Assembly: GCA_002633005.1 (NCBI GenBank)
Contig: NMRA01000025.1
Location: 729,785 to 791,784 of the forward strand
Reading direction: 5' to 3'
Source of the DNA: Phoronis australis
Taxonomy: Eukaryota > Phoronida > Phoronidae
DNA: 62,000 bases
Shown: positions 45,345-56,659 of the stretch, piece after piece
Numbering within the stretch: position 1 is the stretch's first letter
Layout: every line of letters starts with the position of its first letter
Translations under genes and position numbers: made by a program
Notes under the pieces: generated by a model
The model's database searches: none
Told to the model about the DNA's origin: nothing
The model's input: only the letters and a program-made list of their open reading frames with translations

Positions 45345-47227
45345 CATTCAACATGGTGTTATTAAAATCCTACTGGTTTTGTGGTCACTGAATCGACTGC
45401 CTTTTGCATGTGGTCCAGGATTTGTCGTTTTACGTTTCAGTCGATAGAGGGTGCTTTGTGATGTTAAGTGATCGAGATGGATAAGTTATTTTACGAAGTA
45501 ATTGTCATACAATAGAATATGTAATTTTGAACTGTCCGCTCTTCTGTATTTTACAAACACTATTTCCAATTCCTAGGGGGGTAGATTTGATTTAATCCAC
45601 TGGTCTACATTGCACGAATACTGTACCCATTTCCGGGATGTACAATCTCCGCGTTGGGCTTTCCTGAGGTTATTATTTATCTCCAGGTTTAAAATGGTGA
45701 TTCCTCTGAAGATGTGACTCTGAAGAAATAATTCCTGCCTGCCCGAAACGCAATTTTCAAACTAGGTTAATCGTACACGAAGTATCTCAGTAACCATTCC
45801 ATGCTGTGGTAGAGAGTGATTTTAATCCACGAACAAACCGTGCAAATGAGTGTCAAAAAGACGACACAGTGTAGTCTTCTATTCATCGCATGTGGTTTTG
45901 ATGGAAAATTCTGTCACACAAAGAACGAGACGAGACAAGTTTGTTAATAGTTCCACAAGCTGTTTCACACTACACCTTCGTGCCACAAGTATGGAAAACG
46001 CCAATTAACTAGGAGTGGGACAATACATTTTTAGGAATTCGTTTCGATTCTTGTTGGTCAAATTAACTCATTTTTCTCAGAGTAGTTGACTTACCATTAG
46101 TGCCAATTTTTGTAACAAATTTGTTAAATGTGATAAGATGTCAACTAACGGAGGATCCTGAGCTGATTTTGTTCAATATCTCCATCTCTTCCAAAGACAA
46201 AAATCTCTTCGAAAATCTGTAACTAAGAATCGAACCCAAATGGGCCTTGGCGTATCGATATCGAAATCTTTCGCTCCCACATCGCGATTCGACCGCAATT
46301 CGGTTAATCGTGGCACCGTTACATTTAACCCTCTAATAAACGATAAATACTCCGTAGTTTTTGAGGAGTCACTTTCAAATTGTGCCGTGACAACTGAATA
46401 AGCCACAGGGATGTTGTTGTGTACATTCAAATTAAACTTGACAAATGTGACGAGACTAGAGCTTTATTTACAAGAGAATCGTGAACTTTGTTTAAGAGAA
46501 CGACTTGACGTAAATGCGGAATACACATTTTCCATTAGTCCGTATACACGGCAAACATGGAATTTACATGTTGAACCAACATTCATTTTCTACCTTAAAA
46601 ACGAGTGAACATTGTGTTTCCACGTAAGATTTTCAGACAGTTTTGAATAATGATTTTTGTGGATTTTTTTCAGATGTCCACGCATTTCAAAACATTCAAA
46701 TATTCCATCACTTTTTCCGTGAATCGGTATATAGCTACACTTTATTGATTTCCCGTACACATGGAAGGCACAGTCACCGCCTGTCTCCTTCAAGGCAGCA
46801 AATCGACGACTGAAGCGACACCCTCACTGTTTGTAGCTGCTTTAATGAATACAACCAGCGTCGGTCATCTCAAATGTCATTAAATAACAGCCCAGTGCTA
46901 GCTTACGATTAAAACTCTTTACGTAGCAGAATAACTTTAAGAAACTAGGAATCAACTTCATAGTAGTTCACGGCAAGAATAGCAAACCATAAGAAACAAC
47001 TTACTCCAATAGATAAACGCATAATGACGGTAAAGCATTCGCCTCGGCACAAGTAACGCCGCCAGAAAGTCTATACTGAAATCATAGACATCACAACCTT
47101 CCGCGTCTTTTCCGTTAGATATCGCAAGTTGTAAACGGCAATTTGCCTCGTTTCTTTACACGGCGAGTAACCGTGTCCCGTGACTAGAAACACTTTCCGT
47201 CAACGCGTCAAGTTGTCAGCTGCAGTA

Positions 47228-47307
47228 GCGCGTGCGTCCGGACTACAGTATGATGATGTCTATGACTGCGCGTGCGCCCAGTCTACAGTATTATGATGTC
47301 TATGACT
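47228..47307. repeat. 40-bp x2 tandem duplication
   Basis: Two adjacent copies share GCGCGTGCG, CTACAGTAT and ATGATGTCTATGACT, with a few substitutions. Confidence 0.9.
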
Positions 47308-47344
47308 GACATGGTCGCCACTGTCTCAACATTCACCAGTTCAG

Positions 47345-47960
47345 GTTATGCAGGACCTTGTCAACATGTCTGTCCATTTATCCAAATATCTTCAAAACTG
47401 TAGATTTTAACTCAGGAAAACCCTGTGCATATTTTCTAAAAATCAAGCCTGCAGAATTTCATCATGGCCGACTTTTGAACAGTTTGTTATTAACTGAGTC
47501 ATGTGACAAGGCTTTTTTGGTAAAATGTACCAAAAATAAAGGTACATTGATAGCAAAATAACGATATCAGTTACACGACCTGTTTCATTTGCTACAAATA
47601 TTCAAGATGAAATCTCAAAATAACGATATCAGTTACACGACTTCTTTCATTTGTTACAAATATTCAAGATCGAATCTCAAAAACGCTGTTGCAGTTTCCT
47701 AAATTATCATTTCGCATGCGTTTCATGAACCTTAGATTTTTTTTCTTGAAAGCCATAAAAGTACTATTTTTGATAGCCCCCTTATGCAAAAGAGGAGCAC
47801 TTTAAAACACGTAACAGCGTATGGACGGTGCATAAAGCAAATTGTCTTGAACTTTCATATGAATCCGATCAGCCATTTCTGAGATATGATGTCTCAAACT
47901 TGATCAAATTTAGCCATTTCTCTAGGATCCTACACAACGTTTAGAAGTCGGAATAAGATA
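47345..47960 (+). mobile_element. Dispersed family C, copy 2, with internal 62-bp duplication
   Basis: Shows the family C blocks in order: CAAATATCTTCAAAACTGTA, GATTTTAACTCAGGAAAAC, TTTTCTAAAA, GGTACATTGATAGCAAAA, CTTTCATATGAATCCGATCA and GCCATTTCTGAGATA. At 47554-47677 a 62-bp stretch containing ACGATATCAGTTACACGAC is duplicated in tandem. No coding frame is conserved. Confidence 0.7.
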
Positions 47961-48900
47961 CATCAAGTGCCACCTATCGCAGCAATGAGAAAAAAATACC
48001 TCTGAAAAGAGAGTTTATAAGAATAAATAGAACCCAGAACCTCGTGGGACTTTAAAAAAAAGATTTTCAAAACAGTTTTACAACGCCCTTTTGTACAGTG
48101 AAATATTATTGAACAGTTTGACGTTTGGCCGTTTTTAAAGAGAAAATTCGGAGTTGTTAACGTCGACCAGCCATGTAACTGGTACATTATCACAAAATTC
48201 AATGTTTTCATCGAACATATGTCGAGAGGGTGACATGTGCAGCCATATAGTGCTATTTCATTATGAACCATCATTACTTAGGAACATGTGACTGCGGTTG
48301 GTTTACGTTTGGTTTCAAGAATCCTTCTAGTAAAACCAAGCGGTAAGAGTACCTTGAAGTCAACTGAGAATATTCCTACAACGTTTTTTCTAATCGACTC
48401 GGATTTTTCTCAGAATGTTCACGATTCTGATCCCTAAAAATTCGCATGAACGGGCTTCTAGTCATCCCTGTAGCCTCGTCCATGCGAGTCTTAGCAGAAG
48501 ACTTTCCGGAATCTTAAAAGTAATATCCTCAAGAATGCAAAAATTGAGCACATATTAACGGTGTTCATGTGAACACAAAATTTGGAGAAAAATCTGAAAA
48601 ATATCCCAGAAAACTCTGCATACAGATTGGCCTGGACGGACCTTATGACCTCGTGCGTTTTGAGGACGCCACAAAATTCTTTACGTCGAGTGTTTTTGTT
48701 CTCAGACTGCAATCCTTGAGCATTTCACTGCATAAAAACAATTTCATGCGTTTCCAATGCTTTCAGTAAGGCGTTACGGGATCAGTACAGTTACCATCAT
48801 TCTGTAGTACACATCTCCATCCTTGTACTGGAAGTTACGTAAACTTACTTGAGCAATAGATATATCAGCTTTTTGTAGTAAACCTCTTGAAGGGTCTTGA

Positions 48901-48940
48901 CCTGAAAGTCCTTGGCCTGAAAGTCCTTGGTCTGAAAGTC
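48901..48940. repeat. 15-bp x2.7 tandem repeat
   Basis: CCTGAAAGTCCTTGG occurs twice, followed by TCTGAAAGTC. Confidence 0.95.
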
Positions 48941-50171
48941 AATTATTATATACTCGGTAATAACTCGCTCTACAAAACAGGCGCAAGGGCATTTAATGGA
49001 CCATAGACATGTTTGTACTCTTACACTTACGAAATTAATACGTAATCTTTAAGAAAGTCCGTATGTCAGAGCTTTCTGGGATGACGTGCTTTAACTTTTG
49101 TAAACAAAGGACTCCCAGTTTTTTAACAAGTCACATGAAAGGCACGACTATAGGTCTGTGGATCAATTTTTTAAATGTTACAGTACGAATCTCTGTTCAA
49201 AATGAAACCAAGACTTAGAATGACTGAGACAGAACAACTACTTATCCTAGTTCATCTTTGTCTCTTAAAAAGTTTCTAAACCTGGTTTTAACATATTAAA
49301 CATATTGATTTGAACTTGAATACTTAAATCTTTGAAAAAAGCAATGTCTTGTCACGGTTGTCAGCTTTCAAAAGTTAAAAGCAAGTTCAAGACGTTTCGC
49401 AGTCTTCAAAATCGTGACTAACTCTTGGGCGAGTTTGTCCAAGGCTGTGGAAAAAGACCTCCGATTTCGAACCACAGAGATTTTCACACAATGAGGCTGT
49501 TACTGTGGGTTGAATAATGCTTTTATGGTTCAGTGGAGGAACTCAGGAGCTTGTTTCACTAAATGTCGTAAATTTAAGCCAAAAAGGTACAACAGGTCAT
49601 AAGTCTCGGTTTAGATTCTGCATAAATTTGAGTTGCGACGTCTTCGTGTAACAGGCGTAGGATGAGAGGACCGACTGTAGGTGTAATAACTGGGTTCTGT
49701 ATCCTTTTAACTATCTGTAAATGAGCGCTTGTAGAAATACGGCACATGAACGTCTAAGAGAGCGTTCTGGGTTAATTATAAGTGCACGGTGCGCGTATAC
49801 ACAAAATGAGCCATACCATAAATATGAAACGTCAAGACAATTTACTGTACAAATATAGCAAAGTTTGAAAACGCTGTTCTGAAATAGATATGTGCTGACG
49901 TGCAGCCCTTCAACATTGGCGACCGTCTCTGCAAAGGTGGTAACGCCAAAAACGGCTGCGTTCCCTTCTAAGTGCGAATACGGGTTCGATCGAATTCTCG
50001 TAAGTTTTAATGTTTTACACCGAAAGTAGATCGTACTATCTTTGGAAAAAAGCAACACTCATGATGTACTATTAAGGTAAAGCTAACAGTCCGCTTGCAC
50101 CGTACGCTATGTCATTCGTATCCAACTTTCTTATTTATCCCCAAACACCGCACCAGCCTCTTCACTCATGT

Positions 50172-51405
50172 TTAATACAATATGTTCCTCTTACACATGT
50201 ATGTTAAGCCGTTGTCTTTGCCAAGTGTGGTCTCGGTTTTCCTCAGCCACATTTTCTGAAGGAGCGACGAACTGCTTTCGTTACTGTTTCCACGGCTGTT
50301 GTACTTTCTAATTAGTTTTCCATTTTTGAAGCGAACTTGCGTGACGTCTGTTTGGATATTCAAGTATTTTACTCGCTTCTTAGGTTTCAGTGTTTTGTAA
50401 AACATTGCTGACCAGGGAATCGTCAATACCGGGTTTCTATTCTGACGTCACGCCGCTGTTTTCGTCAACACCAGTTTTATCTTCAATGTTAGTTGAAAAC
50501 TTCTCACTGTTTTCCAATTTTTGGTGCAAACTTTTGTCACTTTCCTTTAAAACAACGAGGTCAACTTCTTGGTCGACAAGATTCCTCGCACTCCCATCGT
50601 ATTTTACACTAATTTCTTTCCCGTTTCTTCGCTTTCTTTGCCAAAAGTTTAGGATTCGCTTCGTTATTTTTGCCCCCATTGTCTACAAAACCAATTTTGT
50701 TTCCAACGTTTCGGTCACTTCTCTGCTCATCGTCTTCATTTCCCTCTCCTGGGTCATAATTACTCACACTTCCGTCAACTAGAATTGTTACTTCTCTTCT
50801 TTCAGTAAGCATATCATCATTTCGTCTGCTTTAGCATAATCATCATGTTGTTCAGCGGCAGAACGTGTAACAGCAACGTTTTCATTTGTGGAGGCTTCTA
50901 CACCTTGATCAATGACTAGTTGACCCCTATCATCTTGGTGTCAGTTACTCTCTTAAATCTACTGTCGCATTCTCAGATGTAGGCCTAATAACGTTGCAAA
51001 ACGCGTCTGTTGCTTCTGAACTTATCTGTAGTTGACATTCGGGTTCCACTCCGTTGGTGTCGTTACTCCCCCCCCCCCCCCCCCACCNNNNNNNNNNNNN
51101 NNNNNNNNNNNNNNNNNNNNNNNNNNNNNNNNNNNNNNNNNNNNNNNNNNNNNNNNNNNNNNNNNNNNNNNNNNNNNNNNNNNNNNNNNNNNNNNNNNNN
51201 NNNNNNNNNNNNNNGGCCAACCACCAAGCGTTCTTCATGCGAATCGTCCGATTGGCCTTCAATGTAACTTTCATTTTCCTTATGTTCAGAAGAACTATTT
51301 TCATAGCTGGTCCTACTTCCCACTTGTTCTTTTATGTTGGTTTGAGTATGATTTTCGCCTTCATTCAGCGCTGTGGTTTCGTGTACAATGTCTACATCTA
51401 GCCTT
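50172..51405 (-). pseudogene. Frame-broken continuation of the acidic repeat gene
   Basis: Downstream of the stop at 51406, hydrophilic coding-like sequence continues in changing minus-strand frames. In order of reading: RLDVDIVHETTALNEGENHT (from about 51400), DTNGVEPECQLQISSEATDA (from about 51055), RGQLVIDQGVEASTNENVAV (from about 50925), VDGSVSNYDPGEGNEDDEQR (from about 50790), YDGSARNLVDQEVDLVVLKE (from about 50600) and a basic part, RVKYLNIQTDVTQVRFKNGK, up to a stop at 50172. At least four frame changes or stops separate them, and one gap of unknown sequence lies inside. Either this is a decaying 3' end, or indel errors and unrecognised introns break a real one. Composition resembles the main frame. 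Confidence 0.5.
51068..51214. other. 17-base C run and 127-base assembly gap
   Basis: A run of 17 C (51068-51084) directly borders N at 51088-51214. Long homopolymers often stop assembly. The true gap length and the sequence, including the frame of the acidic gene across it, are unknown. Confidence 0.99.
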
Positions 51406-54400
51406 TTACGTTCGAATGCTTTGCTCCTCGCTGTCACCTTTTTGCTCTTCATTTGTTTCTCTGTTTTCGTTCGCATTGTGTTTGTTTGTTTTATTAATTT
51501 CCAAACTCGAAATCGACGTCTTTACGATTTGGTCTCCGATCTCTTTCAAATGTTGGCTACTGTCTGTTTTCGGATCATCTTCAATCATTTCATCTACTTC
51601 CCTTCTGAATAACCGATCAAGCTTTTCTGCTGCCTCGGGTACATTGGTCATGCTTTCAGTGTTTCGGGACCTATGTTCCTCACTTATATCATCTCCAGGG
51701 CCATCTTTTGTCAATAATGGATGATGTTTGTCTTTTTCGTCGGCTACCTTGGCCATGCTTTTACTGTTGTTCATTTTGATGTTTTGTTCCTTGTTGATGT
51801 TTAGGTATCGGTCTGTTTTTGAGTCATCTTCAGGTGTTTTGTCTGCTTCTTTTATCAGTAACTGATCAGGGGAAAGTTCTTCTGTAGCTTCGAGCGAACC
51901 GATCATATTTCCACTGCTGCCACTAGTGAAGGTCTGCTTCTCTGCTTCTGTGTTCGAATCTATCAACTCACGAGTTGTTTGAGAAGCTTCCAACGCAGCG
52001 AAAGAATCTCGGTTTGTAATTTCTTGAATAGCTCCACCACCACCTAACTTGGCAGTCGGTTCAGGACTATTTTCTACCTTATTCTCTGCCCTTTCCTCAG
52101 TTGCGGCAACCTCACCTCCAATACGTCCATTGGAACCCTTTATTTCAGAATCGTCGTCATGGTGAGTCTGATCGTGTTCCATTTTCTGAGAGCTTTTTCC
52201 TACCTCATGTACTTCTATAACAATATCACCTTTTTCCTGAGAATAATGTGCAGGTTCTTTACTTGCGGTTTTTATTTCAGCCTGATTTTCACTTAGTTGT
52301 TTTAAATTAACCACATCATCTCTGTTCACATCCACATCAGTGCTGAAGCCAACTTTCTCTTTTTCGTGAATATGTTCATTTCCTCTTTGTAATTTGGAAT
52401 CGTTTTCGTCTTTGTTCTTGTCATCGTTGTTAATTGTCTGAATAGTAAAATCCACTGTATTCTCCTTTTCGGCAGTGTCACCAATGTCCTCAATTTCTTG
52501 CATATTTGTTTTAGAATGACCAAGTAGATCGCTTACGCCACGTTCATCACTACTTTCCACACCCGTCTGATTTTTACCTGTAGTGATATCACTTTTATCT
52601 TCTTCTTGGACATCTCCAACTTGTTCTGGCGGTGCGATTATTATAGAATCCTTTGAATACTGAGTGTGGACTTCTACCTCGTTCTTAGGTTTAGTCTCCG
52701 AAGTCGTCTGCTCTTCATCAGACTTCGCAGGGCTTTCCAGTAGATCTTTTCCTTCTTCTTTCTTTTCTTCTCCCCATTCTTCTTCTTCTTCTTCTTTGTG
52801 TCCAGGGCGAACTTCAGTATCTCTAATGACTACCATTTCCTCGTGTTTTTCTTTTGAAACTTTGTTTTTATTTAGTTCATCTTCACGTGTTTCAATCGCC
52901 GTTCTGATTTTCAGTTCTTCCTGGTTATCATCATCCATTGCACCACTGTCTTCAACCGTTTGATATTCTCTATTAGTAGTAGCAGCATTCCCCTCTTTTT
53001 CCTGCCCATTGTCAGCTTGTTGCTCCTCCGCCTTTACTGAGTCGTAGTCCAATTTATTGTTGTCGCCTTCAGATTTCTCGTGACTCTCTGCAGTCTGCTT
53101 CGTGTCTTGTTCTTTCACATCGCTTACATTATGATCTGAGTCAAGTTTAGTCTTGCCACTTTCATACTTTGCATGACTTTCCAGTAACCTTTCTTCTTCT
53201 TCATTTTCCAATCTTTCTTCTTCATTTCCCTTTTTATTTCCTTCAACTTCTACTTTTCCCTCTTTTTCTTCTTCTCTAAGGCTTGCTCGAATTTCAACCA
53301 CATTAAGCTCCACCGTTTCTTCATTGTGTCCTACTTGAAGCTCAACCGTTTTCTCGTACTGTTCTTTTGAATCTTTATTTTTCTTCAGTTCCTCATCGCT
53401 TGTTCCAGCCATCTCACTGCTTACCAGTGCGCCCTGGTTTTCATCCCCCATTTCACTATTATCCATAACCGTTTGGAGCTCTTCATTAGTCATGATAACA
53501 CTGTCTTCCTTTTCCAGGCCATTGTCAACGTGTTCCTCAACTATGTTTACTTCCGAGTCGGTGTCAAATCTATTCTTCTCGTTTTCAGTCTTCTCGTGAC
53601 TCTCTACAGTCTGCTCTTTGTCTTGTTCTTTCACATCGCTTACATTAGGATCTGACTCAAGTTTTTTCTTGCCGCTTTCATGCTTTGTATGATTCTCTAG
53701 TAACCTTTCTTCCTCCTCTTCTCCTTTTTTATCTTCTTCATCTTCTTTAAGTCCTGCTCGAATTTCAACCACCTTAAGCTCTACCGTGCTCTCGTTTTGT
53801 TCTCCTTTTTTCTCATCGTCTTGTTGTTGTTCTTCTTCTTCTTCGTCTTCTTTGTGTCCTACACGACTTCCAGCCACTTGGTGATCTACCGTGTTCTCTT
53901 CTTGCTCTTTTGAAGTTTTACTTTGCTTCAGCTCCTCATCGCGTGTTTCAGCCATTCCACTGCTTAGCATTGCGTCCTGGTTTTCATCTCTCATTTCACT
54001 ATTGCTTTCAAACGTTTGGTGTTCTTTACTGTTAGAGATAACATTTCCTTTTCTTTCCTGGCCATTGCCAACTTGTTTTTCCTCTGTTGTTACTTCCGAG
54101 TTGTCAAAGTTACTCTTGTCGTCTTCAGTCTTCTCGTGACTCTCATCAGTCTGCTTTTTGTCTTGTTCTTTCACATCGTTTACGTCAAACGTAGTCTTTC
54201 CGCTTTCATGCTGTGTATGACCTTCCACTAACTTTTCTTCTTCCTCTTCTCTTTTATCTTCTTCTCCTTTTTTATCCCCTTCAACTTCTTCTCCTTCTTC
54301 TTTTTCCTCTTCTTCAGGCCCTGCTTGAGTTTTAACCTCCTTAACCTCTACCGTTCCCTCGTCTTGTTCAACCTTTTTATCATCTTCTCGTTCTTCGTCT

Positions 54401-56094
54401 TCGTTTTCTTCATGTCCTTCCCGAATTTCAGCCACTTGAAGCTCCACTGTTTTCTCGTCCTGTGCGTTTGAAGCTTCATTTTGATCCAGTTCTTCATCGC
54501 GTGTTTCAGATGTCGCTCTGCTTTCCAGTGCGCTCTGGTTTTCATCACCCGTTTCTCCATTGTTTACAACCGTTTGGTACTCTTTATTAGTAGTGATAAC
54601 ACTTTCTTCCTTCTCTTGGTCGTTGTCAACTTGTTCTTCCACAGCGTTTACTTCCGCGTCGGTGTCAATTTCTTTTTTATCGCAAATCTCTGCTGTGTCC
54701 TCGTCTCGTTCGTTAACATCGTTCACAGTAGGATGTGAGTCATGTTTAGTCTCGCCGCTTTCAAGTGTTGTAAGATTTTCCAGCAAGTTTTCTTTTCCTT
54801 TCTTTTCTTCTTGTCCTTTTCTATCTTCTTCATCTTCTTCTCCGTTTTGTTGTTTTTCTTCTTTATGTCCTGTTCGAGGCTGTGTCGCATCCTCTTCTTG
54901 TTCTTTCCAAGGTTTGTTTCGATTCAATTCCTCTTTGGGTGTTTTGGTCATCGCTCTGCTTTCCAATTGATTCTGGTTCTCGTCACTCATTGCACTATCG
55001 ACTACAAACGTTTGATATTCTTTATTTGTAGTAATAACACACTCCTCTTTTTCTTGGCCTTTGTTAAGTTGTTCCTCCTCAGAGTGTACTTCTGAATCAG
55101 TGTCAGATTTGTTCTTGTCACCTTCAGCTGTCCCATGACTCTCTACTGTCTGCTCATTTTCTTGTTCTTTCACAGTGTTAACATTTAGTTCTGTGTCGTG
55201 TGTTGTCTCGCTCCTTTTATGCTTCGAACGCCTTTGTAGTAAATTTCCTTCTTCTCCTCCTCCTCCTTCTTCCTTCTCTTCTTCTTCTTTCTCCTGATCT
55301 ACCTCTTTTTCTTCTTCATGATGTCCTTCAGGAATTTTAACCAGCTGAAGGTCTTCCGTTTTCTCGTCTTGTTCTTTCCTATCTTTGTTTCGGTCCAGCT
55401 TCTCTTCGTGTGTTTCAGTCGTCGCTTGGGCTTCAGGTGCGTTCTGGTGCTCATCACTCATTGTGCCATTGTCCACAACCATTTTGTATTCATTACTAGT
55501 AGTTATAACACTCTCGTCACTTTCATGGCTGTTGTTAACTTGATCGGTGTCCAATTCATTCTTGTCGTCTTCAGTTTCCTCCTGACTCTCTGCTGATAGC
55601 CCCTTTTCCTTTTCTGTTGAGACGCCAACATTTTCTACTTTATGGAAATCGTCAACTTGCTTACTTGTACGCAACTCTTCAAAATAATGGTCATTTTGGT
55701 TTGCGTCTTCATTTCCTTGATTCTGCTCAGGAATTTTACCCCCATATGCTTCGTTTTCGTGGGCAGGAATTTCAACTCTCTCTGTGTCTTCGGAAGTAAT
55801 AACACGTTGATTCTCTACCTGGGCTTTCCTTTCTTCTTCCTCAATGTCATTTACAGGAGTATCCGCTTTGACTTCTATGGAATTTTGTCGCTGTGCATTG
55901 GAATTTTTATGGTATTCGTCTTGGTCAGTAGTCTCGACACACTCTTCAAAAGCGTTAGAGTACATAGAAACCTGATTTCTGTTTACCATTGTATCTTCTT
56001 CATGTTTCGTGATTGCTTTGTCACTGTTGTGGGCTGTAGTTTTGCGACAATCATGGTTAACGTTCTGCATCCCCAAGGGTCTTCCATCTTCGAC
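51406..56094 (-). CDS. Large acidic tandem-repeat protein, unidentified
   Basis: A frame of about 1560 codons, uninterrupted, dominated by Glu, Lys, Asp, Asn, Gln, Thr and Ser. I recognise no domain, signal peptide or membrane span, and it is probably largely disordered. Counted from the codon at 56100, residues of about 180-1130 form six repeats of 146-186 residues. They are marked by SVITTNKEYQTV-like anchors at about 197, 354, 500, 686, 867 and 1038, each followed by DENQ.ALESR, ETRDEEL, EQDEKTVELQV, an E/K-rich run and HESGKTK..VNDVKEQD. A second pair of repeats lies near residues 1404 and 1489 (EATEEL / EAAEKL, EDDSKTD / EDDPKTD). The first in-frame ATG is at 56070. I prefer an acceptor at 56095 (pyrimidine-rich, then AAG), because TAG stops the frame just upstream. 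The function is unknown. Composition alone resembles neurofilament-tail or caldesmon-like proteins, which proves nothing. Confidence 0.8.
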   Translation of the reverse strand, partial: VEDGRPLGMQNVNHDCRKTTAHNSDKAITKHEEDTMVNRNQVSMYSNAFEECVETTDQDEYHKNSNAQRQNSIEVKADTPVNDIEEEERKAQVENQRVITSEDTERVEIPAHENEAYGGKIPEQNQGNEDANQNDHYFEELRTSKQVDDFHKVENVGVSTEKEKGLSAESQEETEDDKNELDTDQVNNSHESDESVITTSNEYKMVVDNGTMSDEHQNAPEAQATTETHEEKLDRNKDRKEQDEKTEDLQLVKIPEGHHEEEKEVDQEKEEEEKEEGGGGEEGNLLQRRSKHKRSETTHDTELNVNTVKEQENEQTVESHGTAEGDKNKSDTDSEVHSEEEQLNKGQEKEECVITTNKEYQTFVVDSAMSDENQNQLESRAMTKTPKEELNRNKPWKEQEEDATQPRTGHKEEKQQNGEEDEEDRKGQEEKKGKENLLENLTTLESGETKHDSHPTVNDVNERDEDTAEICDKKEIDTDAEVNAVEEQVDNDQEKEESVITTNKEYQTVVNNGETGDENQSALESRATSETRDEELDQNEASNAQDEKTVELQVAEIREGHEENEDEEREDDKKVEQDEGTVEVKEVKTQAGPEEEEKEEGEEVEGDKKGEEDKREEEEEKLVEGHTQHESGKTTFDVNDVKEQDKKQTDESHEKTEDDKSNFDNSEVTTEEKQVGNGQERKGNVISNSKEHQTFESNSEMRDENQDAMLSSGMAETRDEELKQSKTSKEQEENTVDHQVAGSRVGHKEDEEEEEQQQDDEKKGEQNESTVELKVVEIRAGLKEDEEDKKGEEEEERLLENHTKHESGKKKLESDPNVSDVKEQDKEQTVESHEKTENEKNRFDTDSEVNIVEEHVDNGLEKEDSVIMTNEELQTVMDNSEMGDENQGALVSSEMAGTSDEELKKNKDSKEQYEKTVELQVGHNEETVELNVVEIRASLREEEKEGKVEVEGNKKGNEEERLENEEEERLLESHAKYESGKTKLDSDHNVSDVKEQDTKQTAESHEKSEGDNNKLDYDSVKAEEQQADNGQEKEGNAATTNREYQTVEDSGAMDDDNQEELKIRTAIETREDELNKNKVSKEKHEEMVVIRDTEVRPGHKEEEEEEWGEEKKEEGKDLLESPAKSDEEQTTSETKPKNEVEVHTQYSKDSIIIAPPEQVGDVQEEDKSDITTGKNQTGVESSDERGVSDLLGHSKTNMQEIEDIGDTAEKENTVDFTIQTINNDDKNKDENDSKLQRGNEHIHEKEKVGFSTDVDVNRDDVVNLKQLSENQAEIKTASKEPAHYSQEKGDIVIEVHEVGKSSQKMEHDQTHHDDDSEIKGSNGRIGGEVAATEERAENKVENSPEPTAKLGGGGAIQEITNRDSFAALEASQTTRELIDSNTEAEKQTFTSGSSGNMIGSLEATEELSPDQLLIKEADKTPEDDSKTDRYLNINKEQNIKMNNSKSMAKVADEKDKHHPLLTKDGPGDDISEEHRSRNTESMTNVPEAAEKLDRLFRREVDEMIEDDPKTDSSQHLKEIGDQIVKTSISSLEINKTNKHNANENRETNEEQKGDSEEQSIRT
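52713..55563 (-). repeat. Coding tandem repeats of about 440-560 bp, six units
   Basis: The DNA counterpart of the protein repeats. Anchor spacing in residues is 157, 146, 186, 181 and 171. Units differ mostly in the length of the E/K-rich run (GAA/GAG, seen as TTC/CTTCTT on the given strand). The third to fifth intervals are most alike, suggesting later duplication there. Length variation is in multiples of three, so the frame is kept. Confidence 0.85.
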
Positions 56095-56659
56095 CTTCAA
56101 AGAGAAAACCTATTTAATGAACGGATTGAAACCTGCAACTAGTCTCAATTTTGCTGTAGTAATTGTGAAAATATCTATTTTCATCTCTCAAGTAAAACTC
56201 CAATGAAGGGTTTTATTACTATTTTGCCATAAAAATCAGAAAATGGCATACATGATTATGTAATGAATAATCTCATATATTCTCTAACCTTTTTCTAGCT
56301 TAGGGTTTTGAAACATGACTGATGTAGATGACCAAAGTTCATTGTGATGCAGAATTCCAAACTTTTACAATTACGCTGTCTCAGAAAAAATTAAATTTGT
56401 GTCGCAGACGGGTCGTTTTGGTTATTTTTTTCGATTTTATGAAGTTTATTTTGACGTTTTAACCTAAACATTTTATGGGAGCAAAAATATTTGGGGTCAT
56501 AAATTTTGCGGGAGCATTCTAAGTTTAGCAAGTCTTAATCAACGAACCATACTATACTATTAAATTCCGGTGACTAGTAATACGTCGCATTGTGGATTAA
56601 AACGCATAAATTAATGCCACTGACGAAAGTTTGTTTACTCAAAGAGTAATTGCAATGCA

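Larger units (their letters stand above)
42798..45365 (+). other. Probable LRP5/6 3' UTR
   Basis: AT-rich sequence without coding-like frames follows the stop. It includes three UGUANAUA sites near 44.1 kb. The likeliest 3' end I can see is an ATTAAA signal at 45339-45344 followed by a GU-rich stretch. The extent is inferred and not directly shown. Confidence 0.5.
45366..50171. other. Probable intergenic region between convergent genes
   Basis: No confident exon. It contains a 40-bp direct duplication, one family C repeat copy and a 15-bp micro-array (listed separately). A minus-strand frame at 49711-50058 has a mildly coding-like middle part (SHLEGNAAVFGVTTFAETVA). It could belong to the downstream end of the acidic gene, but I cannot support that. 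Confidence 0.5.

Noticed and set aside
46173-46430. 85-codon minus frame and a box-B-like GGTTCGATTC as a possible tRNA or gene
   Set aside because: No box A at proper distance, no cloverleaf that I could form, and no recognisable protein.
49711-50058. 115-codon minus frame downstream of the broken acidic gene
   Set aside because: Only the middle looks mildly coding, and composition differs from the acidic protein. There is no link by splice sites that I could defend.
50390-56142. Many plus-strand frames rich in Ser, Phe and Leu opposite the acidic gene
   Set aside because: They are complements of GAA/GAG-rich coding sequence. The minus frame is longer and has coherent protein repeats.
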